Source of the DNA: Salibaculum halophilum | Lineage (GTDB): Bacteria; Pseudomonadota; Alphaproteobacteria; Rhodobacterales; Rhodobacteraceae | Reading direction: 5' to 3' | Assembly (NCBI RefSeq): GCF_002094885.1 | Contig: NZ_MSIT01000011.1 | Coordinates: 1 to 64,000, forward strand | Length of the DNA stretch: 64,000 nucleotides | In this document: positions 1-8,179 of the stretch, in pieces | Layout: every line of letters starts with the position of its first letter | Numbering within the stretch: position 1 is the first letter of the stretch | The notes under the pieces: generated by a model | Told to the model about the DNA's origin: nothing | Database searches by the model: none | What the model saw: only the letters and a program-made list of their open reading frames with translations | Position numbers and translations under genes: made by a program

Positions 1-414
1 CCGCCTTGGCAGGTCAGTTCTTACAATCAGGCGTTCAAGATGCGGCGCGTGACCGAGCCCTTCGACCAGTGGCGCTTGCGCAACGACAATCTGCATGGAC
101 CGGACCAGATCATCGCCAGCCTTCGCGATGTCTTGGGTGACCGCTTGAAGGCTGTACGAATGGAGGATGACCTCCGCGACGGGCGTATTATGGGGCAGGC
201 ACTCCTCGAGCTTGCCGGGGTCCCATCGGATCAAATTTCCGCGCTAGCACCGCCAGCCAGGTCAAACGAGAGCCTGCCAGCGCCCGCGATCGAGCTTTTG
301 CAGCGGGTCCACAAGACCCCCGGCATCCGCCGACGCCAGTACCGAGAGCTGGTCCGGCTTTTCGCCCGGCATCCCGAGTTCTTCGCACGTGACACAAGCC
401 GAGGAAGCAAATGA
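1..414 (+). CDS. C-terminal part of an unrecognised protein, cut by the window edge
   Basis: The reading frame is open from base 1; the first methionine at 40 is probably internal because 13 codons precede it in frame. About 137 residues are visible, soluble and rich in Arg/Asp/Leu, with no membrane segment or motif I can place. The company of sulfotransferases and glycosyltransferases just downstream suggests a role in cell-surface glycan or capsule synthesis, and the Trp/Tyr-rich opening followed by a mixed helical tail is compatible with the end of a P-loop sulfotransferase-like protein, but that is inference from context only. It is transcribed toward the minus-strand glycosyltransferase at 430. 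Confidence 0.55.
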   Translation, partial: PPWQVSSYNQAFKMRRVTEPFDQWRLRNDNLHGPDQIIASLRDVLGDRLKAVRMEDDLRDGRIMGQALLELAGVPSDQISALAPPARSNESLPAPAIELLQRVHKTPGIRRRQYRELVRLFARHPEFFARDTSRGSK

Positions 415-429
415 CAAGGGCGAAATGCC

Positions 430-1233
430 TCACTCGCGCCAGGCGTCGCGCACCCAGGGCGTTGGCCGCAGGTATCCCCGCAGATGGCGCGCAAGGCTGC
501 CCCGCCGGTCGCCGCGCAATCCCGCCCTTACATGCGCCCAGGGCGTGCGGACGGGCACATTCCCGAACCGGCGTCCGACAATGGCATCCGCGGGGTTCAA
601 CCCGCCCGGGAAGATCACGACACGCGCCGAGGGCGGCAACTTGGGGGGCAGGACATAGTTGACCGGAAAGGTCCGCACGCAGTGCCAGCGGAAGGTCGCG
701 ACCCAGCCTCGCGGCCAGAAGGTCACGCCGCCGGGCGCGCGTTGCGTGACGAAGCGCTGCTCGAAACCATAGGTTTCGGCGATCTTCTGCGGGTCTGCCA
801 GGAACTCGTCGCGGAGAGGGGCAAGCGCGCCGATCGGAAAGCGGAACAGCGAGGTCTGCCCCAGCCGCTCGAAAGGGGTATTCGCGTTGCGCGTGAGGAT
901 GACGTCGTCGGGGTGGCCATGGGTAAAGAACGGGTCGAGGGTCCCCGTCACCACGACGTCGAGATCCATGAAGAGCACGGGCCCTGACAACCCGCCCAGA
1001 TCAGGCCGCCACAGCCGGGACTTGCCCCAGATCCCTTGCCGCGTGCGCGGCATCTCGCAGCCCAGATCGGGCAGCGGGATGACCTCGACCTCGGGGCGCA
1101 GGCCTTCTGCCGAATCGGTGGTGCAATAGAACCGGAAGGGCGGCGTGATGTTGCGCGCCACCATGCCGTACAGGCGGTTGACGTAGTCGGGGCCATATTT
1201 TTGGCCCCATCGGATGCAGAGGAGCTGTTTCAC
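430..1233 (-). CDS. Putative glycosyltransferase (267 aa)
   Basis: The protein has a hydrophobic beta strand ending in FMDLDVVV near residue 93, which fits the DxD nucleotide-sugar/metal motif of GT-A glycosyltransferases. The N-terminus (KQLLCIRWGQKYGPDYVNRL) resembles proteins that handle a nucleotide sugar in surface polysaccharide synthesis. There is no signal peptide or membrane segment, so it should be cytoplasmic. The start is GTG with a GGAG about 9 bases upstream; no ATG offers a better start. It belongs to the accessory glycan cluster at the left end of the window. The donor sugar and acceptor cannot be read from the sequence. A family assignment (GT8-like or a Rhodobacterales-specific family) needs a profile search. 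Confidence 0.7.
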   Translation of the reverse strand: MKQLLCIRWGQKYGPDYVNRLYGMVARNITPPFRFYCTTDSAEGLRPEVEVIPLPDLGCEMPRTRQGIWGKSRLWRPDLGGLSGPVLFMDLDVVVTGTLDPFFTHGHPDDVILTRNANTPFERLGQTSLFRFPIGALAPLRDEFLADPQKIAETYGFEQRFVTQRAPGGVTFWPRGWVATFRWHCVRTFPVNYVLPPKLPPSARVVIFPGGLNPADAIVGRRFGNVPVRTPWAHVRAGLRGDRRGSLARHLRGYLRPTPWVRDAWRE

Positions 1234-1352
1234 ACCGAGCCTAGCTCCATTCTAAACTGTCCCATTTTCCGAGCATTTGCGTAAACACATCAATTGAGGC
1301 ATAGATCATCGCGGTGGGATGGACAAGTCAGTGACGATATTTATCCGCCATC

Positions 1353-2255
1353 ATGAACGGTAAACTTGAGGCAGCATCTATGATGGACGAATTGGAGAGA
1401 AGAAAATTCCTAAAACGCATTGACCGCAGATCAAATTTTTGCACCATGTTCTATCGTATAAGTGGGAATGAAAAACGGTCCCTCACACACTACATCCGTT
1501 TGCTGCCAAAGACTATGAAAATGCTGTGTGGTAATATTTTATATTTATACTGCGAAGACATGGAAATAGCAGAAGCTTTTGCGAAAGAGGCAGAAAAATG
1601 GAATGTCGAGATTGTTGTTATTGAAATTCCATTAGAGGATTTGCCGACGAGACAGATCATCGAGCCAATCATAACTACTTGCAAAAATTCTTCTGAAGCT
1701 GATCATGCCGAGGCCCAAAACCATCCACGAGACAAAGGGACCAGGCATTACAGGAGAGATTTTCTGGGTTCGGGAGAGAATGCATTTCGCGACCTTCTGA
1801 CAGTCTGGACGTCGAAGATATCCTTGGCGCGACAAGCCGCAGAGTACGAACCTGAAGCACAAATGGCTTGGGTCGACGCTTCCGTTGCAAAATTTAATTA
1901 CAGTCGTACCAATTGGAATTTTCGAGAATTAGAGCTTCCAAGCTGCAAAATAAGCCACTATGCCAGCCCAATGTTTTTTGGGTCATCTCCACTCCCAATA
2001 AATGCAAGTTTCTTAAGTTCTTCTAGCAAAATGTGGATCAAGCTCGAAGATCTTTTCCTCGAACAGCTCAAAACGAGTTCTGTGGATGGATACATCCACG
2101 ACGAGGAGACAGTTTTGGGGCTGATAGTAGAAAGGTACCCAGAAATGTTCTGGGTCCTCGGAAAGCCAGTTAGAGGGGTGAGGCGTGCACCGCTCTTTAT
2201 AAATGGTGGCATGAAAAATATAATTTCAAGATACAAAATCGTTCCTAATAAATGA
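1353..2255 (+). CDS. HtrL/YibB (WlaTC)-like putative glycosyltransferase, AT-rich
   Basis: The second half contains a TVWTSKISLARQAAE stretch, then AWVDASVAKF, and near residue 250 HDEETVLGLI. This order matches the WlaTC/HtrL/YibB family, proteins tied to lipopolysaccharide or glycan synthesis whose enzymology is poorly defined. The gene is strikingly AT-rich with codons such as AAA, ATT and TTT that its neighbours avoid, a sign of recent transfer. The ATG at 1353 has no visible ribosome site; ATG at 1380 follows a GAGG at suitable distance and may be the true start (291 aa). Its 3' end overlaps the convergent sulfotransferase gene by 11 bp. It looks intact. Confidence 0.65.
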   Translation: MNGKLEAASMMDELERRKFLKRIDRRSNFCTMFYRISGNEKRSLTHYIRLLPKTMKMLCGNILYLYCEDMEIAEAFAKEAEKWNVEIVVIEIPLEDLPTRQIIEPIITTCKNSSEADHAEAQNHPRDKGTRHYRRDFLGSGENAFRDLLTVWTSKISLARQAAEYEPEAQMAWVDASVAKFNYSRTNWNFRELELPSCKISHYASPMFFGSSPLPINASFLSSSSKMWIKLEDLFLEQLKTSSVDGYIHDEETVLGLIVERYPEMFWVLGKPVRGVRRAPLFINGGMKNIISRYKIVPNK

Positions 2256-3003
2256 ACCTATGTGCATCTATCTCTGATCGGTAGAGATTATAAATTAGCT
2301 CCTTTGTCTCATTGGTATAAAAACTTCTGTAACTAGCCTCTTTTTTCTTCCTATGCCCATCTTTGGCACGCGGCAACCAGCCATCCCAAGGCAACCCCAA
2401 GGATCCGAGGGCTGCGGAAAGGTCGCCTTCAAGATGGTCGTATCGAATAACATGATCAGAAATGATTTTACCATCAATCGTATAGAGTGGCCAGTTGTCG
2501 TGAAATTCCAAAGGAATGATTCCATTGAGGCTCTCGCCCGCCGCCAAGGCCCTGACGTAATTTGAAAAATCAGGCGGGCGGCGTATGGCCTTGGTCCGCC
2601 AAAAAAAGTCTGAAACGGTCTTTTCCCAAGGGTTGCGAACGACGCAGAGCTTTCGGCAGTCAGACCACTCTTTTGGAAAGGCGGTGGCGACGGTGGCTGC
2701 TGGGGCATGGGGTGGCTTGCGTCCAAGGAGTGGCCGATATGCGTGGTCAATCGACCGAGCGATGGCCCGACCGGCAAAGCGACCTCCGAGCATCTGGGCG
2801 GACGCTACAAATACAGGAGCCTGCGCGCGGGCCTCCCTCATTACTCGCGTTGTCAGAGAGATCCCGTTTGCCAACGTTTCTGGAATCGCGCTGATCTGCA
2901 AATCTTCGCTGTCCAAAAAACGCGCCAAAGACACGCTTATGGAACTACCTGCTGCCTTTCGATTATGCAGGAAGATAAAGCCCCGGCTACGACAGATAAT
3001 CAT
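2245..3003 (-). CDS. Sulfotransferase family protein (252 aa)
   Basis: The N-terminus reads FIFLHNRKAAGSSI near residues 9-22, the 5'-phosphosulfate-binding loop of PAPS-dependent sulfotransferases, and VVRNPWEKTVSDFF near residue 123 is the 3'-phosphate-binding motif. It therefore probably transfers sulfate from PAPS to a carbohydrate or similar acceptor in the cytoplasm. No transmembrane segment is seen. GC content is intermediate between the AT-rich gene at 1353 and the core genome. It ends inside the convergent gene at 1353-2255 (11-bp overlap) and starts 7 bp after the stop of the upstream sulfotransferase, so the two are probably cotranscribed. Confidence 0.8.
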   Translation of the reverse strand: MIICRSRGFIFLHNRKAAGSSISVSLARFLDSEDLQISAIPETLANGISLTTRVMREARAQAPVFVASAQMLGGRFAGRAIARSIDHAYRPLLGRKPPHAPAATVATAFPKEWSDCRKLCVVRNPWEKTVSDFFWRTKAIRRPPDFSNYVRALAAGESLNGIIPLEFHDNWPLYTIDGKIISDHVIRYDHLEGDLSAALGSLGLPWDGWLPRAKDGHRKKKEASYRSFYTNETKELIYNLYRSEIDAHRFIY

Positions 3004-3009
3004 CCCGCC

Positions 3010-3783
3010 TCACTTGCCAAAAAAACGGGGCCGCCGATGAGCGATTTCGGCCTTGAGGCGCCGCATCAAGGGGCTCAGCCGGCGCGTTCGGCTATTGCCG
3101 ATGTCATGGAAATCCTCGGGGTTCAAGCCATACCGAGGCAGGGCTGCGACAAGGTCGGCGGGACTGTCCTTGTCGATGTCGAACTCCACGAGTTGCCCGG
3201 GTCTGTCCGCCATGTGGGCGCGAACGGCGGACAGCCGCGCGTCCCAGTCCGTACGCCAGGCCTCGGTCAAAGCGGCCTCGTCCGACAGGCCACGCGCGGC
3301 CATTTCGCGGCGGGCGAACTCTCCATGTCCGTGGCGCAACCGGCTCGTGATCCAGGCTTCGCGATCCCGCAGGTTCAGCAAGAGGATCGTGCCGGGATAG
3401 TGTTGGATGATCTCGCGAAACGCATCGGCCCCATCGTAGGTGTGGCGTCCATCGTTGACCATGAGGTCGCAGTAAAAGACGTAGTCTTCGAATGTCTCTA
3501 GTGGACGGCGCCCTGCCTCTAGGTTGGTGCGGATAACCGCGCCGGCCCGACGTGGCACCGGCCAGCGATCACGCACCTTGTGATGGACAACCTGGTGTCC
3601 GGCGCGTGCAAACATCTGCGCGAGCGCGCGCGTGGCGCACTTGTTGAACCCGACGGACACAACACGTGGCAAGGCCCCATGTTGCGTCGCCTCCGGCAGG
3701 TGAGCCGACCCCTGCGCTGTGGATCGAGCAAACCGGGGTTGACCGGAGCCGGGCGCCTCAGACATGGGAATAGCCGTTGTCAT
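3010..3783 (-). CDS. Second sulfotransferase-like protein (257 aa)
   Basis: VVSVGFNKCATRALAQMF near residue 40 is a phosphosulfate-binding loop of the type FNKCGTTS seen in bacterial sulfotransferases, and LLLNLRDREAWITSRL follows near residue 133 as the second PAPS motif. The start at 3783 (MTTAIPM) is preferred; an in-frame ATG at 3831 exists but lies inside the remains of the upstream glycosyltransferase gene. The gene begins within that remnant, overlapping it by 26 bp. With the sulfotransferase at 2245 it forms a two-gene unit. The acceptor is unknown; sulfated exopolysaccharide is the obvious inference from the neighbours. Confidence 0.75.
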   Translation of the reverse strand: MTTAIPMSEAPGSGQPRFARSTAQGSAHLPEATQHGALPRVVSVGFNKCATRALAQMFARAGHQVVHHKVRDRWPVPRRAGAVIRTNLEAGRRPLETFEDYVFYCDLMVNDGRHTYDGADAFREIIQHYPGTILLLNLRDREAWITSRLRHGHGEFARREMAARGLSDEAALTEAWRTDWDARLSAVRAHMADRPGQLVEFDIDKDSPADLVAALPRYGLNPEDFHDIGNSRTRRLSPLMRRLKAEIAHRRPRFFGK

Positions 3784-4108
3784 GATGAGATGACCTCGGA
3801 CATGAAGCCGGGTGCAGCAGGCAGTCATCACCGATAAAAATCAGGTAATCCGCGCTGGACGAGGCGATCGCCTTGTTCAAGGCGGCGCTGCTTTTGCGAA
3901 GGCCGTCGTCTTCATGCCAGCAGTGACGCATATCGACACCGGGGCACCCCGCCCGGACCCGCTCGATCACATCCCGGGTTCGATGATCGGATCCAGCGTC
4001 AGCGATGCAAATGCTGTCGGGCTTGCGGACCTGGCGGATCGCCGTGAACAGGCAGACGTCAAGGTATGTCGGCTTGTCATACGTCGCGATGATCAGTTCA
4101 GAGCGCAT
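3758..4108 (-). pseudogene. Truncated and frameshifted family-2 glycosyltransferase
   Basis: MRSELIIATYDKP begins a normal GT-A fold: the nucleotide-binding N-terminus, then IADAGSDHRTRDVI and WHEDDGLRKSSALNKA-like sequence, then LIFIGDDCLLHP with the acidic motif near residue 107. Just after that the frame breaks. Adding one base in the CCCGGC run at about 3806-3811 restores HPGFMSEVISS, which fits the family, but a stop follows within three codons. So a one-base deletion and loss of the remaining half (the family usually has 250-320 residues) have both happened. The remnant runs directly into the start of the sulfotransferase gene at 3783. I call it a non-functional gene. Confidence 0.75.
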
Positions 4109-4276
4109 GGTTTCCTCGTCATCGCGATGCAGCCGGTCCTTGCTACTCGATCGGGTGATAGCCGCCGTTCGACGGGCCAAGTCCAGTGATAATGCCTGTT
4201 TGGCACAGCGGCCACCCCGATCTGACGTCGGGACGTATGACTGCGTAGGGATTGCCGGGGCGTTGGATGGCCGGTA

Positions 4277-4963
4277 TCAGCTTTGCCACACAAGGTGCCA
4301 CGACACCGTCTGAGCACGGCTGCGGCTCAGGAGACCTCGGGGGGCCGTGGCCACCGCGAACCTGACGATGCATCTCGTCGGCAGGGTCAGGCGTTCGTTG
4401 TTATCGAAGCAACGGAACAGGCGGTTAAACTCATCGACGGTAGGGCGACGATCCCGCTCTGCGCCCTTGCCGATTAGTCCGAGACGCTTGAGCGCGACGC
4501 GCGCCAGATCAACGGGCTCCGGAGAGATATCGAGCCCGTGCACGGCTGCCGCGTGGGTGATGATCATCTTGATCACCCCGATATCGATCCCGAGCGTCAC
4601 CGGGCCCGCGCCTTGCTCCGCCCGCATCTTGCCGTAGTCGATCAGTTTTTGCCGGTCGACGTGGCCGATCTTCTCTCTGCCCAGATCGCGCTTGAGCGTC
4701 GTAAGCGTGGCGGCCTTATTGCCACGCGGCGGTTTCCCTACCTCGCACATATGGGTTATAGACTCGTCGACGAGGTCGCCAAAGGTCTGGAGGCAGGAAG
4801 CGGCCGACTTGTTCGGCGCCAGCCCCTGATCGATCCGGGTCTCCGCTTGGCGGGTCCAACGATGGGCGTCGTCGCGGGGGAGGAACGTCTCGCTCGCGTA
4901 GCGGCCCTTTCGTCTGATCTGGACCCGGTAGGCACCGGAGGGGAGCCTGGTGATGGAGGCCAT
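4277..4963 (-). pseudogene. Tyrosine integrase, truncated before the catalytic domain
   Basis: Residues 1-45 (MASITRLPSGAYRVQI) look like the N-terminal arm-binding region of phage-type integrases; residues 58-150 form the SAM-like core-binding domain with VTLGIDIGVIKMIITHAA. Residues 170-207 enter the catalytic domain (IVRFAVATA), but homology stops at or next to the first catalytic Arg. What follows is frameshifted sequence to a stop at 4277; the H-x-x-R and Tyr motifs are absent. An intact enzyme would be about 330-400 aa. The 168 bp between 4109 and 4276 encode nothing I recognise. The gene starts about 110 bp from dusA and points away from it, the arrangement of dusA-associated integrases. 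Confidence 0.75.
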
Positions 4964-5076
4964 TTTCGTGTGCGCTGTGTGTGCAATGAGACGTCGTAGA
5001 GGGGCAAATTCAGGGATATTGGGGCGTATTCCAGCGTAGCAGCATCCGCCACCAACAGTTTGAAGATACACAAAAA

Positions 5077-6063
5077 ATGCAAATAAATCACCACGCTAGA
5101 TTGTCCGTGGCCCCCATGATGGACTGGACCGACCGGCACTGCCGGGTCTTTCACCGGATCATGTCACGCCAGACGCTGCTCTATACCGAGATGGTCACGG
5201 CCCCCGCACTGGTGCGCGGCGGGGCGCGGCACCTGCTGCGCTTCGATCCGGTGGAACAGCCGGTGGCGCTGCAACTGGGCGGTGCCGACCCGGCGGAGCT
5301 GGCGCAAGCCGCGCGCATGGGCGCGAACGAGGGCTACGGCGAGATCAACCTGAACGTCGGCTGCCCAAGCGATCGGGTCAAGTCCGGCTGCTTCGGCGCG
5401 GTCCTAATGGAGCGGCCGGCGCTGGTGGCCGAGTGCTGTGCCGCCATGATCGCCGCCCAGCCCGCCGAGGTCACGGTGAAATGCCGCATCGGCGTGGACG
5501 ACCAGGACCCCGCGCAGGTGCTGCCAGATTTCCTGGACACGATCCGCGCCGCCGGGGTGCGGCGGGTCACGATCCATGCCCGCAAGGCCTGGCTGGCGGG
5601 GCTTTCGCCCAAGGAAAACCGCGATATTCCGCCGCTCGACCATGACCTTGTGCACCGGATGAAGGCCGCGTTTCCCGATCTGCACATCTCGATCAACGGC
5701 GGCATCGCCTCGCTGGCCGCGGCGCGGGCGCATCTGGAGCGCGGGATCGACGGGGTCATGATCGGGCGCGCGGCCTATCACAGCCCCGCCGATATCCTGC
5801 TGGACGCGGACCGGGCGATCTTCGGCGGTGCCCCCGGCCCGGACCGCCACGCGGTGGTCGAGGGAATGCGCCCCCATATCGCGGCCCACCTGGCCGAGGG
5901 CGGCAAGCTGGCGCAGGTCACGCGGCACATGCTGGGCCTGTTCGCCGGCCTGCCGGGGGCGCGGCACTGGCGGCGGATGCTGTCGGAACAGGGTCACCGC
6001 GACGGCGCCGGGCCCGAGGTTCTGGACCGCGCGCTGGCGGCCATGGAACAGGCGGCGGCCTGA
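5077..6063 (+). CDS. dusA: tRNA-dihydrouridine synthase A
   Basis: DusA reduces specific uridines in the D-loop of tRNA with FMN and NADPH. APMMDWTDRHCR near residue 12 opens the FMN-binding TIM barrel; EINLNVGCPSDRV near residue 90 contains the catalytic Cys; VKCRIGVDD near 131, VTIHARKAWLAGLSPKENR near 165 and ISINGGI/GVMIGRAAYHSP complete the FMN/phosphate site. Length (328 aa) is normal. The start at 5077 has no good ribosome site and codons 2-7 are AT-rich, so the 5' end appears to have been replaced by an integrated element. The rest of the gene has core composition and is intact. Confidence 0.93.
   Translation: MQINHHARLSVAPMMDWTDRHCRVFHRIMSRQTLLYTEMVTAPALVRGGARHLLRFDPVEQPVALQLGGADPAELAQAARMGANEGYGEINLNVGCPSDRVKSGCFGAVLMERPALVAECCAAMIAAQPAEVTVKCRIGVDDQDPAQVLPDFLDTIRAAGVRRVTIHARKAWLAGLSPKENRDIPPLDHDLVHRMKAAFPDLHISINGGIASLAAARAHLERGIDGVMIGRAAYHSPADILLDADRAIFGGAPGPDRHAVVEGMRPHIAAHLAEGGKLAQVTRHMLGLFAGLPGARHWRRMLSEQGHRDGAGPEVLDRALAAMEQAAA
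5101..5140. other. Probable integration (att) site within the 5' end of dusA
   Basis: The segment encoding LSVAPMMDWTDRHC lies right at the change from AT-rich island DNA (up to about 5095) to GC-rich core DNA. Work on dusA-associated integrases describes insertion at a conserved motif in this part of dusA, where the element supplies the new 5' end of the gene. The truncated integrase at 4963 and the unusual first seven codons of dusA here support that reading. The exact core and a matching copy at the other island end are not visible in the window. Confidence 0.5.
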
Positions 6064-6134
6064 CCGCTTGGCCCCGGGCGCTATCCGGGCTATGGCGTGC
6101 CTGCAGACTGGCAAAACTGGCGAAAGGCGTTCCA

Positions 6135-6581
6135 ATGAAATGGATGATCTCAAGTCTGGCCGCTATGGCGCTGGCCGGCACGGCGCTTGCACACAGTGGC
6201 GCCACGGGCGTGGTCAAGGACCGCATGGCGGCGATGAAGGCCATGGCCGACGCGCTGGAGGTGATCGTGCCCATGACGCGCGGCGAGCGCGCCTATGACC
6301 CGGGCGCCTATGCCGCCGCGGCACGCCGCATCGCCGCCGAGGCCGGCCGGCCGCTGGTGGATAAGTTTCCCGAGGGGTCGACCCAGGCCCCCACCGAGGC
6401 CGCGCCGGCGATCTGGACTGATTTCGCCCGCTTTTCGGACCTGTCGATGACCCTTGAACGCCGCGCGGCGGCGCTGGCGCAGGCTGCCGACAACGCGGCA
6501 GAGGTGCCGCGCGGCGCGTTCCGGGACATGGCGCGGACCTGCAGCGCCTGCCACGAGGACTACCGGATCGAGACGGACTGA
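6135..6581 (+). CDS. Class II cytochrome c (cytochrome c'-like), periplasmic
   Basis: The first 19 residues form a Sec signal peptide ending ALA. The mature part is a four-helix bundle type sequence with the heme-binding motif CSACH close to the C-terminus (about residues 136-140), the hallmark of cytochromes c'. The length of 148 aa fits. Such proteins bind heme covalently in the periplasm and are linked to nitric oxide binding or electron transfer. It lies 71 bp after dusA and 56 bp before the TauE-type exporter, all on the same strand. No accessory cytochrome b gene is present, so its electron partner is unknown. Confidence 0.85.
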   Translation: MKWMISSLAAMALAGTALAHSGATGVVKDRMAAMKAMADALEVIVPMTRGERAYDPGAYAAAARRIAAEAGRPLVDKFPEGSTQAPTEAAPAIWTDFARFSDLSMTLERRAAALAQAADNAAEVPRGAFRDMARTCSACHEDYRIETD

Positions 6582-6637
6582 ACCCTGATAGGGCCGCGCG
6601 GCCTTCGAAGACGCGCGAGGCAACGCCCGGAGGACCA

Positions 6638-7450
6638 ATGCCCGACGTGACACTTCTGATCGGCATGGCGGCCATGCTCCTGGCCATCGGGGCCTTTGCC
6701 GGGGTTCTGGCGGGCTTGCTGGGTGTGGGCGGGGGGATCGTGCTGGTGCCCGCCTTCTATTACGCCTTTTCAGGGCTGGGCTATGATAGCCCGCAGCTGA
6801 TGCAGATGTGTCTGGCGACCTCGCTGGCGACGATCATTGTGACCTCGGCGCGCTCGGTGCTCAGCCACCATCGCAAGGGCGCGGTAGATTGGGACATCCT
6901 GCGCGGCTGGGGGCCGGGCATCGCGCTGGGCGCGGCCGTCGGCGTGGCCGTGGCCGCGCAACTGCGCTCGGAGGTGCTGCAGGCCATGTTCGGCGGGCTG
7001 GCCTTTGCGGTGGCGCTCTACATGGTGCTTGGGCGCAGCGACTGGCAACTGGGCACCGCCATGCCGGGCGGGCCGGTCAAGTGGCTGCTCTCGCCGCTCA
7101 TCGGGCTGCTCTCGGTGCTCATGGGGATCGGCGGCGGCAGTTTCGGCGTGCCGGTCATGACGCTCTACGGCCGTCCGGTGCACCGGGCCGTGGCCACCGC
7201 CGCGGGCTTCGGCGCGATCATCGCGGTGCCGGCGGTGCTGGGGTTCCTGCTGGTGGACATGGCCTTGGCGCCGCCGCTCTCGCTGGGGGCGGTGAACTTG
7301 GGGGCCTTCGGGCTGGTCGTGGCCATGACCCTGATCACCGCACCCTGGGGCGCGGCACTGGCGCACCGGCTGGACCCGAAACCGCTCAAGCGGGTCTTCG
7401 GGGCCTTCCTGATGCTGGTGGCGCTGAACATGCTGCGCCAGGGGCTGTGA
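6638..7450 (+). CDS. TauE/SafE-family membrane exporter (270 aa)
   Basis: Two internally related halves carry glycine-rich loops, GLLGVGGGIVLVP near residue 30 and LMGIGGGSFGVP near residue 165, typical of the TauE/SafE (DUF81) family. Seven to eight hydrophobic segments place it in the inner membrane. Members export sulfite, sulfonates or other organic anions. A clear AGGA ribosome site precedes the ATG. Its stop overlaps the ATG of the dioxygenase gene by one base (TGATG), so the two are translationally coupled. With the sulfate-reduction genes nearby, sulfite or a sulfonate is a reasonable guess for the cargo, but unproven. Confidence 0.88.
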   Translation: MPDVTLLIGMAAMLLAIGAFAGVLAGLLGVGGGIVLVPAFYYAFSGLGYDSPQLMQMCLATSLATIIVTSARSVLSHHRKGAVDWDILRGWGPGIALGAAVGVAVAAQLRSEVLQAMFGGLAFAVALYMVLGRSDWQLGTAMPGGPVKWLLSPLIGLLSVLMGIGGGSFGVPVMTLYGRPVHRAVATAAGFGAIIAVPAVLGFLLVDMALAPPLSLGAVNLGAFGLVVAMTLITAPWGAALAHRLDPKPLKRVFGAFLMLVALNMLRQGL

Positions 7451-8169
7451 TGGTGGACGGGCGCGGATACGCGGTCCTGCGCGAGGTAGAGGGCCTGCCC
7501 GCCTGGGCCGAGGCGGCGCGCGGCCTTGCCGAGGTCGCGCTGGACGACCAGGCGCTGCGCGACCGCTGGCTGCGCCACGATGGCACCTGGTTCGTCGGCG
7601 TCGAGGTGCTGGCGAATGACCCTGACGGCAGCCTTGGCGGCGTGCCACTGCCGGCCGCGCTGCGCGGCATCTGGCCGGGTAGCTGGCACCGGGCGCAACT
7701 GTCGGCGATCTATCCGGGCTATCCCGGGCGTGACCCGGGCGAAAGCGACGCTGCCCACCGCTTTCGCCGCATCCGCTGCGGGGCGCATGTGGACGGGCTG
7801 CACCTCGAAGGGGGGCGGCGCGTGCTGCGTGAACCGCATGCGTTCATCCTCGGGATCGGTCTGTCGGATGTCGCGGCCAGCCCGCTGGTGGTCTGGGAGG
7901 GCAGCCACGAGATCATCCGCGCCGCCCTGGACGGGGCCGAGGCGGGCGATGACGTGACCGAGGCCTACAAGGCCGCCCGCGCCGATGTCTTCGCGCGCTG
8001 TGCCAAGGTGCCGGTGCCGGTGCAGAAGGGCGAGGCGGTGCTCGTCCACCGGCTGGCCGTGCATGGCATCGCGCCCTGGGCGGGCGCCGCGGGGCGCGAC
8101 CCGCGCCTTATTGCCTATTTTCGACCCCTTTTCGCGCGGGCGCGGGACTGGACGGCGCGGCACCCCTGA
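7450..8169 (+). CDS. Phytanoyl-CoA dioxygenase (PhyH)-like 2-oxoglutarate/Fe(II) oxygenase
   Basis: A 239-aa cytoplasmic protein. CGAHVDGLHLEG near residue 110 supplies the HxD half of the iron-binding facial triad, and LVHRLAVHGIAPW near residue 202 followed by RLIAYFRP gives the distal His and the Arg that would hold 2-oxoglutarate. The order and spacing fit PhyH-like hydroxylases. The start overlaps the stop of the exporter gene (TGATG). Coupling to a TauE-type exporter suggests that the oxygenase acts on, or liberates, the exported compound. It is not close to TauD in sequence, so taurine is not a safe substrate guess. Confidence 0.75.
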   Translation: MVDGRGYAVLREVEGLPAWAEAARGLAEVALDDQALRDRWLRHDGTWFVGVEVLANDPDGSLGGVPLPAALRGIWPGSWHRAQLSAIYPGYPGRDPGESDAAHRFRRIRCGAHVDGLHLEGGRRVLREPHAFILGIGLSDVAASPLVVWEGSHEIIRAALDGAEAGDDVTEAYKAARADVFARCAKVPVPVQKGEAVLVHRLAVHGIAPWAGAAGRDPRLIAYFRPLFARARDWTARHP

Positions 8170-8179
8170 GCGTGGCCCG

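Noticed and set aside
1379-1397. ATGATGGAC near the HtrL-like start as a second dusA att copy
   Set aside because: Only about ten bases match the dusA motif (ATGATGGACTGGACC), which can occur by chance in a Met-Met-Asp coding start.
4143-4373. 76-codon minus-strand frame between the integrase and GT2 remnants
   Set aside because: It overlaps the degraded integrase end and has no recognisable motif. It may be a fragment of a lost gene but I cannot support a call.
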